Shown one piece after another: positions 29,801-37,857 of a DNA stretch of 64,000 nucleotides. A program made the translations under genes and the position numbers. Every line of letters begins with the position of its first letter. Within the stretch, counting starts at the first letter, position 1. Source of the stretch: an uncultured SAR116 cluster alpha proteobacterium (lineage in GTDB: Bacteria; Pseudomonadota; Alphaproteobacteria; Puniceispirillales; Marisalimonadaceae). The stretch is from positions 47,284 to 111,283 of the forward strand of contig CACNEF010000002.1 in NCBI GenBank assembly GCA_902619485.1, written 5' to 3'. The notes below the pieces were generated by a model. The model was not told the origin of the DNA. It saw only the letters and a list, made by a program, of their open reading frames with translations, and did no database searches.

Positions 29801-29941
29801 TTATACAAAGTATCCAATAATAAACCCAATTGTTAAACCTTCAATGAAACTAATCCATATTATCTGATAATTTGATAAACCAGTAATTTTTTGGACTTTT
29901 TCAATTAAATATGTATGCCACGCCTTAAATTTATTCAACAT
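29801..29941 (-). CDS. 46-residue single-helix membrane protein
   Basis: A 46-codon frame from ATG at 29941 to TAA at 29801. The first half is amphipathic with Lys and Trp (MLNKFKAWHTYLIEK), the second half is a membrane helix (about 26-45, IIWISFIEGLTIGFIIGYF). Composition is protein-like, but the ribosome site is weak, so it is tentative. It occupies most of the 29764-30060 gap; nothing else is seen there. Confidence 0.4.
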   Translation of the reverse strand: MLNKFKAWHTYLIEKVQKITGLSNYQIIWISFIEGLTIGFIIGYFV

Positions 29942-30060
29942 AAGAGACTGATCCAATAAAATTTTAATTACACATTTTAATAGTAATTCATAAATATATA
30001 TTAGAATATTTATGAATTACATTTATAACGTACAAATAGATGATAATATAAATTAGACAT

Positions 30061-30822
30061 ATGCTATATGAACATTTTACAAAAAAGATAATTATTTATT
30101 TTTTTAACTTTGCTTTTATTTTTTTTGCAAATTATGTATTGGCGAAGGATGATACAATGCAAAAAATTTCATATTACTCCATTGATTTAACTGAAGTTTC
30201 TATTGGAGAGTTTAGAAAATTTGCTGAAACTATAAATTATAAAACAGAAGCTGAAAAAAGAGGATGGGGTTACGTATATGCTTTAGGTTGGGTCAAAAAA
30301 GAAGGGTGGAATTGGAAAAAACCTTATGGAATAAAAGGTGAATTAAATGAGCCAGCTGTACATATTAATTTTGATGAGGCTCAAATGTTTTGTAAATGGA
30401 AAAATAAAAGACTTCCAAGTGAAGAAGAATGGGTTTACGCAGCATATAAAGAAAGTAGAAAAAAACCATCTAATAACTTTGAGTATGGGAAAACTTATGA
30501 ATATCCAGTTGGGAACACACCTGAAGGTGTTAATTGCTTAGAAGATTGTGACTTTGATAATTATGTTAATTATAGGAAATTATTATTAAGAGGTAATGGT
30601 CATTCCAAAGTTGGTTTTACAAAAAAAGGAATAAATGGTTTGTATGATATGGGCGCTAATGTTTGGGAATGGGCTGATATCCAAAACAAAAGTATCAAAG
30701 CCACTAAAGGCGGTTCTTGGTGGTATGGTAAAGAACAGATGCACTTAAAACATCAAGCAAGAAAACATAGAAATATGTCAGCAGTTTATATTGGATTTAG
30801 ATGTGTTAAAGATCTAAATTAA
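30061..30822 (+). CDS. secreted FGE-sulfatase-fold (SUMF1) protein lacking the catalytic cysteines
   Basis: 253 aa with a signal peptide (cleavage after about residue 28, VLA). The rest is a formylglycine-generating-enzyme fold: DLTEVSIGEFRKFA at the start, PAVHINFDEAQMFCKW, RLPSEEEWVYAA, NGLYDMGANVWEWAD and KGGSWWYG with GFRCV at the end. True FGE has two copper-binding cysteines after the GGSW motif; here that stretch has none, so it is not expected to make formylglycine. It may be a binding or other-chemistry member of the fold. Start codon ATG at 30061 gives the signal peptide. Confidence 0.8.
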   Translation: MLYEHFTKKIIIYFFNFAFIFFANYVLAKDDTMQKISYYSIDLTEVSIGEFRKFAETINYKTEAEKRGWGYVYALGWVKKEGWNWKKPYGIKGELNEPAVHINFDEAQMFCKWKNKRLPSEEEWVYAAYKESRKKPSNNFEYGKTYEYPVGNTPEGVNCLEDCDFDNYVNYRKLLLRGNGHSKVGFTKKGINGLYDMGANVWEWADIQNKSIKATKGGSWWYGKEQMHLKHQARKHRNMSAVYIGFRCVKDLN

Positions 30823-30936
30823 AATTAACTTTATTCAAATATATGCCATTAATTTACCTTATTATTTTCAGATTTACGTCATATTTTTTTGATTTAAATT
30901 AAAATGAAAAATGTTTTTCATTTATAACCTCCTAGT

Positions 30937-30964
30937 AGCATTAGCTGATAATTCAGCTAATGCT
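30937..30964. terminator. hairpin between convergent genes
   Basis: A perfect 12-bp inverted repeat, AGCATTAGCTGA / TCAGCTAATGCT, with loop TAAT. It lies between the convergent genes ending at 30822 and 30964 and includes the first base of the minus-strand stop codon. Only a short TTTT follows on the plus strand. Probably a bidirectional transcript-end structure. Confidence 0.55.
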
Positions 30965-31308
30965 TAATTTTCCTTGTATTTCAAATGACTTTTGCAACAT
31001 AAATTACAATCAGAACTACCAAAACTATTTATAATTATTTTTCCCTTTGTTTTTTTATTTAAACTGCATTCAGTCATTCGTGATTTTTTTATGTTAATAA
31101 TTTGCACAGCATCACTGTTGAGTAAATAATCTATATGCCAATGGAGGTTTTTTTTCTTAGAAAGATGCCTTTCTATTCTTTTATCTATATTTTTTTTGGC
31201 AGATCCTGTGTATACATAAGATCCAATTGGAAAAATAAATTTTCCAAGTTTTCCAACTTTTAATTCTATCTCTTTTTTTACAATTATAAATAATTGATAA
31301 GATCGCAA
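30964..31308 (-). CDS. GIY-YIG nuclease-fold protein (DUF123/Uri type)
   Basis: 114 aa. [20 protein letters not shown] and LHWHIDYLL form the GIY-YIG half, and [13 protein letters not shown] is the C-terminal Cys/His motif of the DUF123 group. This group is related to GIY-YIG endonucleases; cellular role is not established. It follows three small genes on the same strand. Confidence 0.8.
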   Translation of the reverse strand: MRSYQLFIIVKKEIELKVGKLGKFIFPIGSYVYTGSAKKNIDKRIERHLSKKKNLHWHIDYLLNSDAVQIINIKKSRMTECSLNKKTKGKIIINSFGSSDCNLCCKSHLKYKEN

Positions 31309-31330
31309 TTACTAACCACTAAATCTATTT

Positions 31331-31603
31331 TTACACATTAAATTTATCATTAGCTTTTTTAGTGTATTCAGGAAAATATTTTGAGATCACTGTAAGATCG
31401 AAAGACGAGAGTATTGAAGTATTTGACTCTCTTTCAAGAAGAAAATTAAAGCTAAAATTTAAAAGTTCTTCTTTTGAAGTTTTATTGTTAGTTAGGTTAA
31501 GTAGCATTTGATCTGTTACACTTACGATATGTTTTGTTAATTGATCAGCTTTTACTGTAATTTCAAATTTATCCTTAGATAATTCAGTTATCAATAATTC
31601 CAA
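31331..31603 (-). CDS. hypothetical protein
   Basis: About 87-90 aa, no signal peptide or membrane helix. The start is uncertain: TTG at 31603, or TTG three codons later, which overlaps the upstream stop as TTGA and has GGA 5 nt before it. The sequence has a mixed alpha/beta pattern and is part of the run 31812-31591-31331 on the minus strand, probably co-transcribed. Family not recognised. Confidence 0.5.
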   Translation of the reverse strand: MELLITELSKDKFEITVKADQLTKHIVSVTDQMLLNLTNNKTSKEELLNFSFNFLLERESNTSILSSFDLTVISKYFPEYTKKANDKFNV

Positions 31604-31788
31604 ATCTTCTTAACCTCATTTACTTTTAAAAAAACACTATTGTCGTATTCATTTATTACCATTTCAATAGCTTGATCTTCATTTTCTGCTTCTACAATTA
31701 AAGTATTATTCTTGATTTCTTTTCTTCCATTTTCATGTATAAATTCAAGCCTAAATTTTACTTCAAAATCAGTTTTCCAATTACTCAT
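31591..31788 (-). CDS. hypothetical small protein
   Basis: 65 aa. Beta-beta-alpha-beta style pattern, with VEAENEDQAIEMVINEYD resembling the helix of small dsRBD-like or ACT-like domains, but no diagnostic motif. It overlaps the next gene, which suggests translational coupling. Function unknown. Confidence 0.5.
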   Translation of the reverse strand: MSNWKTDFEVKFRLEFIHENGRKEIKNNTLIVEAENEDQAIEMVINEYDNSVFLKVNEVKKIWNY

Positions 31789-31811
31789 TGCAATTTCTTA
31801 CTATTACTTCA

Positions 31812-32156
31812 CTAATTAGATTTATAGAAAGAGCCTTCTTTAGTTAAAATTTCTAAAAAGTTAGACGATACTGCAGTTGTACCTGAAACTTCTCCATCAT
31901 TTAACTCAATCTTTAAACCTTGTTCTTTAAATGAGTCTATTATAGGACCAGCTGTATTATTATGGTCTTTCATGAATGTTTTATGATCTGGAAAAATCAG
32001 AACTAATGTAGCCACAACATCAGAATTACTAAAAATTAACTTCATTAAAGTACCATTTTTAAAGCCTTCAGCATCTGCTTTGGTGTCAGTATAATTTACA
32101 AACATATTTTTAGACATTTTATCTTTAAATGTTATTTTAATAGTTCTCACATACAT
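31812..32156 (-). CDS. ABM/Dabb-like small protein, MY-R subfamily
   Basis: 114 aa from the ATG at 32156, chosen over an in-frame GTG at 32165 because AGGTGA lies 5 nt before the ATG and because two paralogues (50519-50800 and 51441-51770) begin with the same MY-x-R-x(3)-I/F pattern. Length and the repeated beta-alpha-beta pattern suggest a dimeric alpha/beta barrel like antibiotic-biosynthesis monooxygenases or stress-responsive Dabb proteins. No catalytic residue can be assigned. Confidence 0.6.
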   Translation of the reverse strand: MYVRTIKITFKDKMSKNMFVNYTDTKADAEGFKNGTLMKLIFSNSDVVATLVLIFPDHKTFMKDHNNTAGPIIDSFKEQGLKIELNDGEVSGTTAVSSNFLEILTKEGSFYKSN

Positions 32157-32307
32157 AAAATTCACCTATATAAATTAGATAATAATTATTAAATCAAATA
32201 AATGATAAATCGTAAAGTTTTTAGGCTTTTGGAAACATTAAAATTCTGATCTTGTAATATTTAAGTTTTTTATTAAAAATAAACTCTAAAAAATTAGAGT
32301 TAGCTGT

Positions 32308-33090
32308 ATGACTATTATCAAAAATATAATTGAAAATAAATATTTCGTTACATTCATTACAATAGTAATCATAGTTAACGCTATCACTCTTGGACTTGAA
32401 ACAAGCAAAAATATCAAAGCAGAATATGGTATTTATTTATCCTTGATTGATACAATAGCTTTAACAATTTTTACTATTGAATTGCTAGCAAAAATTACTG
32501 TTTACAAATTAAGATTCTTTAGAGATGGCTGGAATATTTTTGATTTTATAATAGTTGTAGTATCTTTAATTCCAACATCAGGACCTTTTTCAGTTTTAAG
32601 AGCTTTTCGAATTTTTAGAACATTAAGATTATTATCTGTTGTTCCATCAATGAAAAGGATAATTCAAGCTATATTTATTTCTATTCCTGGTATTTTATCT
32701 GTAGGGACAATTATTATTTTAATCTTTTATATTTCTTCAGTGTTAACCACCACTTTTTTTGGAGATAAATTTTATGAGTGGTTTGGTACAGTTGGTAATT
32801 CTATGTATACATTATTTCAAATTATGACTTTAGAAAGTTGGTCTATGGGAATTGTAAGGCCTGTTATGAAAGAGTTTCCACTAGCATGGTTATTTTTTGT
32901 ACCATTCATTCTTGTTACAACATTTGCAGTGCTAAATTTGTTCATTGGTATAATCGTAGATGCAATGCAACAAATAGCAAACGATGGAGATACAGAAGTT
33001 AAATTAACTGAGAAAGATTTACATAAAAAAATTATCAATATTGAAAAACAGTTAAAGAAAATTACAAAAACTTTAGAAAACAAAAAATAA
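32308..33090 (+). CDS. bacterial voltage-gated sodium channel (BacNav)
   Basis: 260 aa, one six-helix subunit of a homotetrameric channel. The S4 voltage sensor has Arg every third residue (R98, R101, R104, R107). The selectivity filter is TLESWSM (174-180), the same as in NavMs/NavAb-type channels. After S6 (VLNLFIGIIVDAM) is the acidic neck, then a heptad coiled coil (about 232-258) that tetramerises. It conducts Na+ in response to depolarisation; in marine bacteria such channels are linked to pH homeostasis and motility, which is inference here. A 12-nt gap separates it from the next small gene. Confidence 0.93.
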   Translation: MTIIKNIIENKYFVTFITIVIIVNAITLGLETSKNIKAEYGIYLSLIDTIALTIFTIELLAKITVYKLRFFRDGWNIFDFIIVVVSLIPTSGPFSVLRAFRIFRTLRLLSVVPSMKRIIQAIFISIPGILSVGTIIILIFYISSVLTTTFFGDKFYEWFGTVGNSMYTLFQIMTLESWSMGIVRPVMKEFPLAWLFFVPFILVTTFAVLNLFIGIIVDAMQQIANDGDTEVKLTEKDLHKKIINIEKQLKKITKTLENKK

Positions 33091-33102
33091 TGGATTATAA
33101 TT

Positions 33103-33345
33103 ATGTCATTTACATATAATAAAAAAAATGCCAAATGCATGTGGTGCAAGAGAACTCAAAATCCACATCCTGACTATTCTTATGAAACTATACCTACTAA
33201 AGTCTTTACTACTCAAAAAGGAAAAGAAGTTGAGCTTTGTTTTAGTTGTTATGAAAATGAAAAAATTATTTCGAAAGATAATGACATTCTTCTAAAAAAA
33301 AATTTAGATTTAAAACTTGAAAGCTTAAAATTATTAAATCTTTAA
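33103..33345 (+). CDS. small CxxC/CxxC zinc-binding protein next to the channel gene
   Basis: 80 aa. KCMWCKRTQ and LCFSCYENE are two CxxC knuckles about 34 residues apart, followed by a helical basic/leucine-rich tail; a zinc-binding fold is likely. It begins 12 nt after the sodium-channel stop, so it is probably co-transcribed. I know of no established partner of this type for BacNav channels. Confidence 0.65.
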   Translation: MSFTYNKKNAKCMWCKRTQNPHPDYSYETIPTKVFTTQKGKEVELCFSCYENEKIISKDNDILLKKNLDLKLESLKLLNL

Positions 33346-33487
33346 AACATCCCCAAAACAAACTAATTAACTTTATCTTTTCAAAAATTCTTCCATCCAA
33401 AATCAACAAAAAACTTTTATAATCATTCCTAAAAATTCATGAATGTTTATCGTTTCATTAATAAAAGTTGCATTTATAATAATTGAT

Positions 33488-34072
33488 TTAAATAGAGGAT
33501 TTTTTTAATAGTTTTTTAAGATATGGCCTTAGTTTTTTTATACCAATATTAGGATGTATTTTTAAAACATACTCTAAATTTTTTAATGCCTGTTCATAAT
33601 TTTTTAATATTATGTTTATTTGAACCAACCCTGATATGGCACCAAAGTGCCTAGGTTCTAATTTCAATGTTTTTTGAATGTCATTTATCGAACCAGAATA
33701 ATCGCCTTTTAAAAATTTTATAGTTGCAATTTTATTATATGATTCCGCCCAATTAGGATCTTTAATAGATATTTCTTCAAACACTTTCTGAGCATACACT
33801 AATTGACCATTTTCCATTAATTTTAATCCAATTTGCATTTGATTATTACTAGCATCATTTGAACCACTATTAAGCCATATTTTCCAAATTTTACTCTCAT
33901 AATTTCTTGCTAACTCAGCATTATCCGATAGTTTTAATTTTAGAAAGAGATTATCTAGCTCAGATGAATATGCTTTATGAGGGAAAGAAATAGGAATGAT
34001 TATAAAAAATAAGAAAATTCTACTTATTAAAGAATATTGATGAAAAGACTTTATTTTTAAAAAATTATTCAT
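33488..34072 (-). CDS. exported TPR-repeat protein
   Basis: 194 aa with a signal peptide (about residues 15-36, ending KAYS). The mature part has about three tetratricopeptide repeats, for example PNWAESYNKIATIKFLKGDY and PRHFGAISGLVQINIILKNY, typical of periplasmic TPR proteins of Alphaproteobacteria. It probably mediates protein-protein contacts. Its start overlaps the upstream gene by 4 nt (ATGA). Confidence 0.75.
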   Translation of the reverse strand: MNNFLKIKSFHQYSLISRIFLFFIIIPISFPHKAYSSELDNLFLKLKLSDNAELARNYESKIWKIWLNSGSNDASNNQMQIGLKLMENGQLVYAQKVFEEISIKDPNWAESYNKIATIKFLKGDYSGSINDIQKTLKLEPRHFGAISGLVQINIILKNYEQALKNLEYVLKIHPNIGIKKLRPYLKKLLKKSSI

Positions 34073-34401
34073 TGATAATTAACATCATACAAAACAATTC
34101 CTCTATTAGAAAAAACCTTCCAAACTATACCCGTTTTATTTTTAAATTCTAATTCAGCTTCTCTAAAAATTTTTTGACATTCTACAAAAGCTTTTTCATC
34201 TTTATATTCCCACAAATGGCCTAACCTTAATGTACCCTCTTTATTCCATATTTGAGTAACTGTTTGTCTCACTGCTCCAGCCTTTTTGAATTTATCAAAG
34301 TTTTTATTCATTATCTTTTCCCATTCAACTTCTCCAACTTTCATATCACTCCTTGTTTGAAAGTCCGAAGTTATATAACTTATAAGCTTTGAATCACTCA
34401 T
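34069..34401 (-). CDS. small alpha/beta-barrel-like protein, IWNKEG subfamily (copy 1)
   Basis: 110 aa from ATG at 34401; an ATG five codons upstream lacks a ribosome site, while AAGG lies 8 nt before this one and the paralogues begin at the same place. It shares KLI-Y/F-T near the start, IWNKEG, LGHLWEYKDEKAF-x-C-Q and the NRGIVL ending with proteins at 48192-48530 and 56523-56852, and more distantly 52463-52798. The likely fold is a dimeric alpha/beta barrel. Coupled to the TPR gene; function unknown. Confidence 0.65.
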   Translation of the reverse strand: MSDSKLISYITSDFQTRSDMKVGEVEWEKIMNKNFDKFKKAGAVRQTVTQIWNKEGTLRLGHLWEYKDEKAFVECQKIFREAELEFKNKTGIVWKVFSNRGIVLYDVNYQ

Positions 34402-34427
34402 TTTAAAAACCTTCATAGAATAATTTT

Positions 34428-34703
34428 TTATTTAAACTCAATTTCAACAAATGAATATGGAAAATCATTATTATTAATTACATTATGATTTACACCCTTT
34501 TTTCTAAAATAACTAACTCCCTTAGAAAGCTCTGATATAAAAATTTTTCCATCATGGTTAATAATCTTAAGCTGACCATCCAATAATGGTACTACAACAT
34601 AATCATATTCGTGAATATGTTTACCTGTATCTTCTCCAGGCTTAAAAGACCAACGTGTAACTCGTGTCTTTTCATTATCAATCATTATTTCAGACTTAGC
34701 CAT
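34428..34703 (-). CDS. small cupin-domain protein
   Basis: 91 aa single cupin. FKPGEDTGKHIHEYDYVVVP provides the His-x-His-type metal site of cupin motif 1, and GVSYFRKKGVNHNVINNN is motif 2. No signal peptide. Such small cupins bind Fe, Mn or small ligands or act as isomerases or dioxygenases; no specific reaction can be assigned. In a run of minus-strand small genes. Confidence 0.75.
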   Translation of the reverse strand: MAKSEIMIDNEKTRVTRWSFKPGEDTGKHIHEYDYVVVPLLDGQLKIINHDGKIFISELSKGVSYFRKKGVNHNVINNNDFPYSFVEIEFK

Positions 34704-34721
34704 ATTTTCAGTGCCCGCTTA

Positions 34722-35108
34722 CTAGAACCAAAAATTTTTACTTATGCAATCATATTTTTCTGGCATTTCAAACTTATTTTTATCATCCACAGTTAATATA
34801 AATGGTTTTAAATTTTTTGTAACCATATCTAAATGCCATGCAAAATTTAAATTCTTATCGACAGTCATGTCTTCAAACAATAAAAAAGATGAAACTTTTT
34901 GTCCAACAACATTTCCTACTTTGATAAATTGTCCATTAATCCTTTTGTAAGCAGTCGCATAGATATGATTTTCATCATGTTTAAAAAAATATTCTTCTTT
35001 ACCCATTACCTTATCACTATGGCATGAAATACCTGAATAAGGTTCGAATGCGTATATTTTGAAGCTATACAAACTAAACAAAATTATTGGGATTATTTTT
35101 TTTAACAT
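34722..35108 (-). CDS. small secreted protein, paralogue of 29013-29390
   Basis: 128 aa with a signal peptide (cleavage after about residue 20, YA). GNVVGQKVSSFLLFED, FAWHLDM and LKPFILT closely match the protein at 29013-29390. Two cysteines, near residues 29 and 122, could pair. Predicted periplasmic beta-rich domain, family unknown to me. Confidence 0.7.
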   Translation of the reverse strand: MLKKIIPIILFSLYSFKIYAFEPYSGISCHSDKVMGKEEYFFKHDENHIYATAYKRINGQFIKVGNVVGQKVSSFLLFEDMTVDKNLNFAWHLDMVTKNLKPFILTVDDKNKFEMPEKYDCISKNFWF

Positions 35109-35190
35109 TTTTAAATTTACAATATTTTTTTAAAAAATTTTAAGATTTTAACAGAAGATATATAAAAAAACATGTTTAAAATTTAGATTA

Positions 35191-35436
35191 TCAATGCTGT
35201 GTGTTATTTTTTTTTAATAAATCTTCCATAACAACTTTCAAAGATTCAAACAAGTCAATTGCTATCACCTTTTCATCGTCAGTAAGGGATAAAAATTGTT
35301 CGTTTAGTTGTTTCTTGTCAGTGCCTTTAGACTGTAATTTGATCCATACAGGGTTTTGCTGTATTTCTTGAAGACTTTTATATTTCAAAACAAATTCCAA
35401 AAGATATTTAAATATAATTGAAGAACAGTTAATCAA
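35191..35436 (-). CDS. hypothetical protein
   Basis: 81 aa, largely helical, with acidic C-terminal half (LTDDEKVIAIDLFESLKVVM). The apparent start is TTG and no ribosome site is visible, so the true start may be downstream. Transcribed divergently from the cyclase-fusion gene 69 nt away. No family recognised. Confidence 0.4.
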   Translation of the reverse strand: MINCSSIIFKYLLEFVLKYKSLQEIQQNPVWIKLQSKGTDKKQLNEQFLSLTDDEKVIAIDLFESLKVVMEDLLKKNNTQH

Positions 35437-35505
35437 AAAAGAGTAAAATTTGAAAGTTTTTTTTCATTAGTTGATTCATTTTTTATTATCATTATTATTT
35501 TAAAA

Positions 35506-36834
35506 ATGAGTGAAGACGTATTTAAAATCGATTTGATACCAGACAATTCAGAGATATCAATTTCAAAAGATGAGACTATACTAACTGCATCTTTAAGAAA
35601 TGACATACAACACCTACATGCCTGTGGTGGCCTTGGAATGTGTTCTACTTGTAGAGTTGAAATTCTTGAAGGTGAAGAAAATCTGTTTCAAAAGAGTAAT
35701 TCAGAACAAAAATTGTCTGAAAAGTTAGAATTACCATCTAATATAAGATTAGCTTGCCAAACAAAAATTAAAGGTAATGTAAAGCTTAAAAGATTATTGC
35801 TTGATCAAAAAGATTTGATTTTGGCTAATCAAATGACAAAAAATTCAGTTGGTTCAATTGGGAGCACAAAAAATCTTGCTCTTATGTTTGTAGATATAGT
35901 TTCATTCACTCCTTTAAGTGAACAATTACCCTCTTATGATGTTATGTACATCTTAAATAGATATTTTGACGACATGGGAACGATAGTTAAAAAAAATGGA
36001 GGTGATATCAATAACTTCATTGGTGATGCATTTCTTGCTGCTTTCGGTATAGATGACAAAATAGACTCTGTTTATCGATGTACTCAAGCTGCATTAGAAA
36101 TTTTAGAAAATGTAGATAAAAAGAAAAAAGTTTTTTTGGATAATTATAATATTAATTTTGATGTAAGGGTAGGTGTTCACTATGGAGAGGCAATAGTGGG
36201 TATGCTTGGGAATGCTGGAAATCAACGTCTAAGTATCATTGGTCAATCTGTTAACATTGCTAGTAGAGTAGAAACCGCTAATAAAGAAGCTGAAACAAGA
36301 TTATTGATTTCAGAAGAAGCATTTAAAGAAATCGAGGACAGAGCTGAAGTTGAAGATTTTGTTAGGGTAAAATTAAAAGGTTCATCTCAAAGGTCGACAT
36401 TATACGAAATTTCTAAATTGAAAGGAAAATCATTAGAATCTAAAGATGATAAAATTTTTGAGTCCGGGATGTTTTGGAACAAAATTATGTTATCTAAAGA
36501 TTTGAATAACGGAGATAAAAAGAAAATTAATCATAATGACGAAGAAATATTAATCGTTAGAAATGATGATAACCTCTCAGCTTTTTCTAATCTTTGTCCA
36601 CATATGAACTTACCACTTGAAATGGGTCAGATTACAACAGAAAACGAGTTCTTGTGTCCATTCCATGACAGTAAATTTTGTTTGAGAACTGGTGCAGTAA
36701 AAAAATGGGTAACAACCAGTCCAGACTGGGCACCTAAAGAGGCTGTAGAACTAACAAAAGCCATAAAAGAAATACCATTGGATTTACTACCCGTAATGGA
36801 TAAAGACGGATATATTTGGATCGGTAGTGAATAG
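35506..36834 (+). CDS. 2Fe-2S ferredoxin - class III nucleotide cyclase - Rieske fusion protein
   Basis: 442 aa, soluble. Residues 1-100: plant-type 2Fe-2S ferredoxin with C40, C46, C49 and C84 (CGGLGMCSTC and LACQ). Residues 120-305: class III adenylate/guanylate cyclase domain with metal Asp130 (FVDIVSFT) and Asp174 (FIGDAFLAAFG), and transition-state residues N250 and R254 (VNIASR). The two base-selecting residues, normally Lys and Asp in adenylate cyclases, are N170 and Q247 (IIGQSVN). Residues 320-442: Rieske domain with C364-P-H366 and C384-PF-H387. This suggests a redox- or FeS-status-gated cyclic nucleotide signal; the product cannot be named. ATG follows an AT-rich spacer without a strong ribosome site. 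Confidence 0.9.
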   Translation: MSEDVFKIDLIPDNSEISISKDETILTASLRNDIQHLHACGGLGMCSTCRVEILEGEENLFQKSNSEQKLSEKLELPSNIRLACQTKIKGNVKLKRLLLDQKDLILANQMTKNSVGSIGSTKNLALMFVDIVSFTPLSEQLPSYDVMYILNRYFDDMGTIVKKNGGDINNFIGDAFLAAFGIDDKIDSVYRCTQAALEILENVDKKKKVFLDNYNINFDVRVGVHYGEAIVGMLGNAGNQRLSIIGQSVNIASRVETANKEAETRLLISEEAFKEIEDRAEVEDFVRVKLKGSSQRSTLYEISKLKGKSLESKDDKIFESGMFWNKIMLSKDLNNGDKKKINHNDEEILIVRNDDNLSAFSNLCPHMNLPLEMGQITTENEFLCPFHDSKFCLRTGAVKKWVTTSPDWAPKEAVELTKAIKEIPLDLLPVMDKDGYIWIGSE

Positions 36835-36854
36835 AAACAATCAACTCAATATTA

Positions 36855-37055
36855 CTATTTTACATATTTAAATGAGATTAGATAAATTGAGTAAATAAAA
36901 ATTCCAACCATAAAAATATCAAGAAAAAGCATAGGATTATCTAATATATTAAATAATCTGGAGATTGCATACAATATACTTGCTGTAGAGATAATAATAC
37001 CTTTACCGAAATCCCCTCTAATATTTTTAATCAAAAATTCTTTTTTTATAAGCAT
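36855..37055 (-). CDS. small two-helix membrane protein
   Basis: 66 aa with two hydrophobic segments (about 20-36 and 44-62) and a basic N-terminus (MLIKKEFLIKNIRG), giving an N-in topology. Family not recognised. It converges with the cyclase fusion gene 20 nt away and lies upstream of the ABC operon's end on the same strand. Confidence 0.5.
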   Translation of the reverse strand: MLIKKEFLIKNIRGDFGKGIIISTASILYAISRLFNILDNPMLFLDIFMVGIFIYSIYLISFKYVK

Positions 37056-37101
37056 TTTTTAAATTTAAATTAATTATCATTTTATGAATAGTGTTAAGTT
37101 T

Positions 37102-37857
37102 CTAATCGGTGGAACGTTCTGCCCATCCCGCAAAGATTTTTTCCAAAATAACTACCACATAATATAAACCAATACCCAATAATGCTAAAGCAATAAGTAC
37201 CGCAAACATTAGAGGGTAATCTGAATTTGTCTTACCACTATCAAACAAAGCACCTAATCCCCTACCATGTGGGGAAACAATTTCCATCAAGTTTGTACCA
37301 ATAAATGCGAGTGTAACAGCTACCTTTAATGCTCCAAAAAATTCTGGTAAAGTTTTTGGCAATGCAATTTTCCAAAATATTAATGATTTGGATGCTCCTA
37401 AAGACCTTAAAATATCTCTATATTCAGGTTCTAAAGTTGACAATCCAATCGAGACAGAAACGGCTATAGGAAAAAAAGAGATCATAAATGCTATTAAAAT
37501 AGTGTTTAGATCGTGCTGACCTACAAACATTAATGCAATTATGGGTACAACAGTAGCTTTTGGAATAGCATTAAATCCTACTAATAATGGGTATATTGCT
37601 TCACGCAAAACCTTTGAAAAACCCATAATCATGCCTAAAAAAACACCACATAGTACTGCTATAAACAAGCCTACAACTGTTCGCCAAAGAGTATCCCAAC
37701 CATATTGGAAAAATAAACCTTTAAATTTCCAAAATGCAGGCCATATATCGGAAGGGGATGCCATTTTATAATTCGGCCATTCATTTAACCATACTAAAAG
37801 CTCCCACAAAATAAGAAATATAATTATCGCATATAATGGTACTAAAATATGTCTCAT
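37102..37857 (-). CDS. ABC transporter permease (SsuC/TauC/ThiX type)
   Basis: 251 aa, six membrane helices, with the BPD permease EAA-loop around RDILRSLGASKSLIFWKIALP. It belongs to the nitrate/sulfonate/taurine/thiamine-precursor uptake group. It overlaps the ATPase gene by 4 nt. Substrate cannot be told from the permease. Confidence 0.87.
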   Translation of the reverse strand: MRHILVPLYAIIIFLILWELLVWLNEWPNYKMASPSDIWPAFWKFKGLFFQYGWDTLWRTVVGLFIAVLCGVFLGMIMGFSKVLREAIYPLLVGFNAIPKATVVPIIALMFVGQHDLNTILIAFMISFFPIAVSVSIGLSTLEPEYRDILRSLGASKSLIFWKIALPKTLPEFFGALKVAVTLAFIGTNLMEIVSPHGRGLGALFDSGKTNSDYPLMFAVLIALALLGIGLYYVVVILEKIFAGWAERSTD

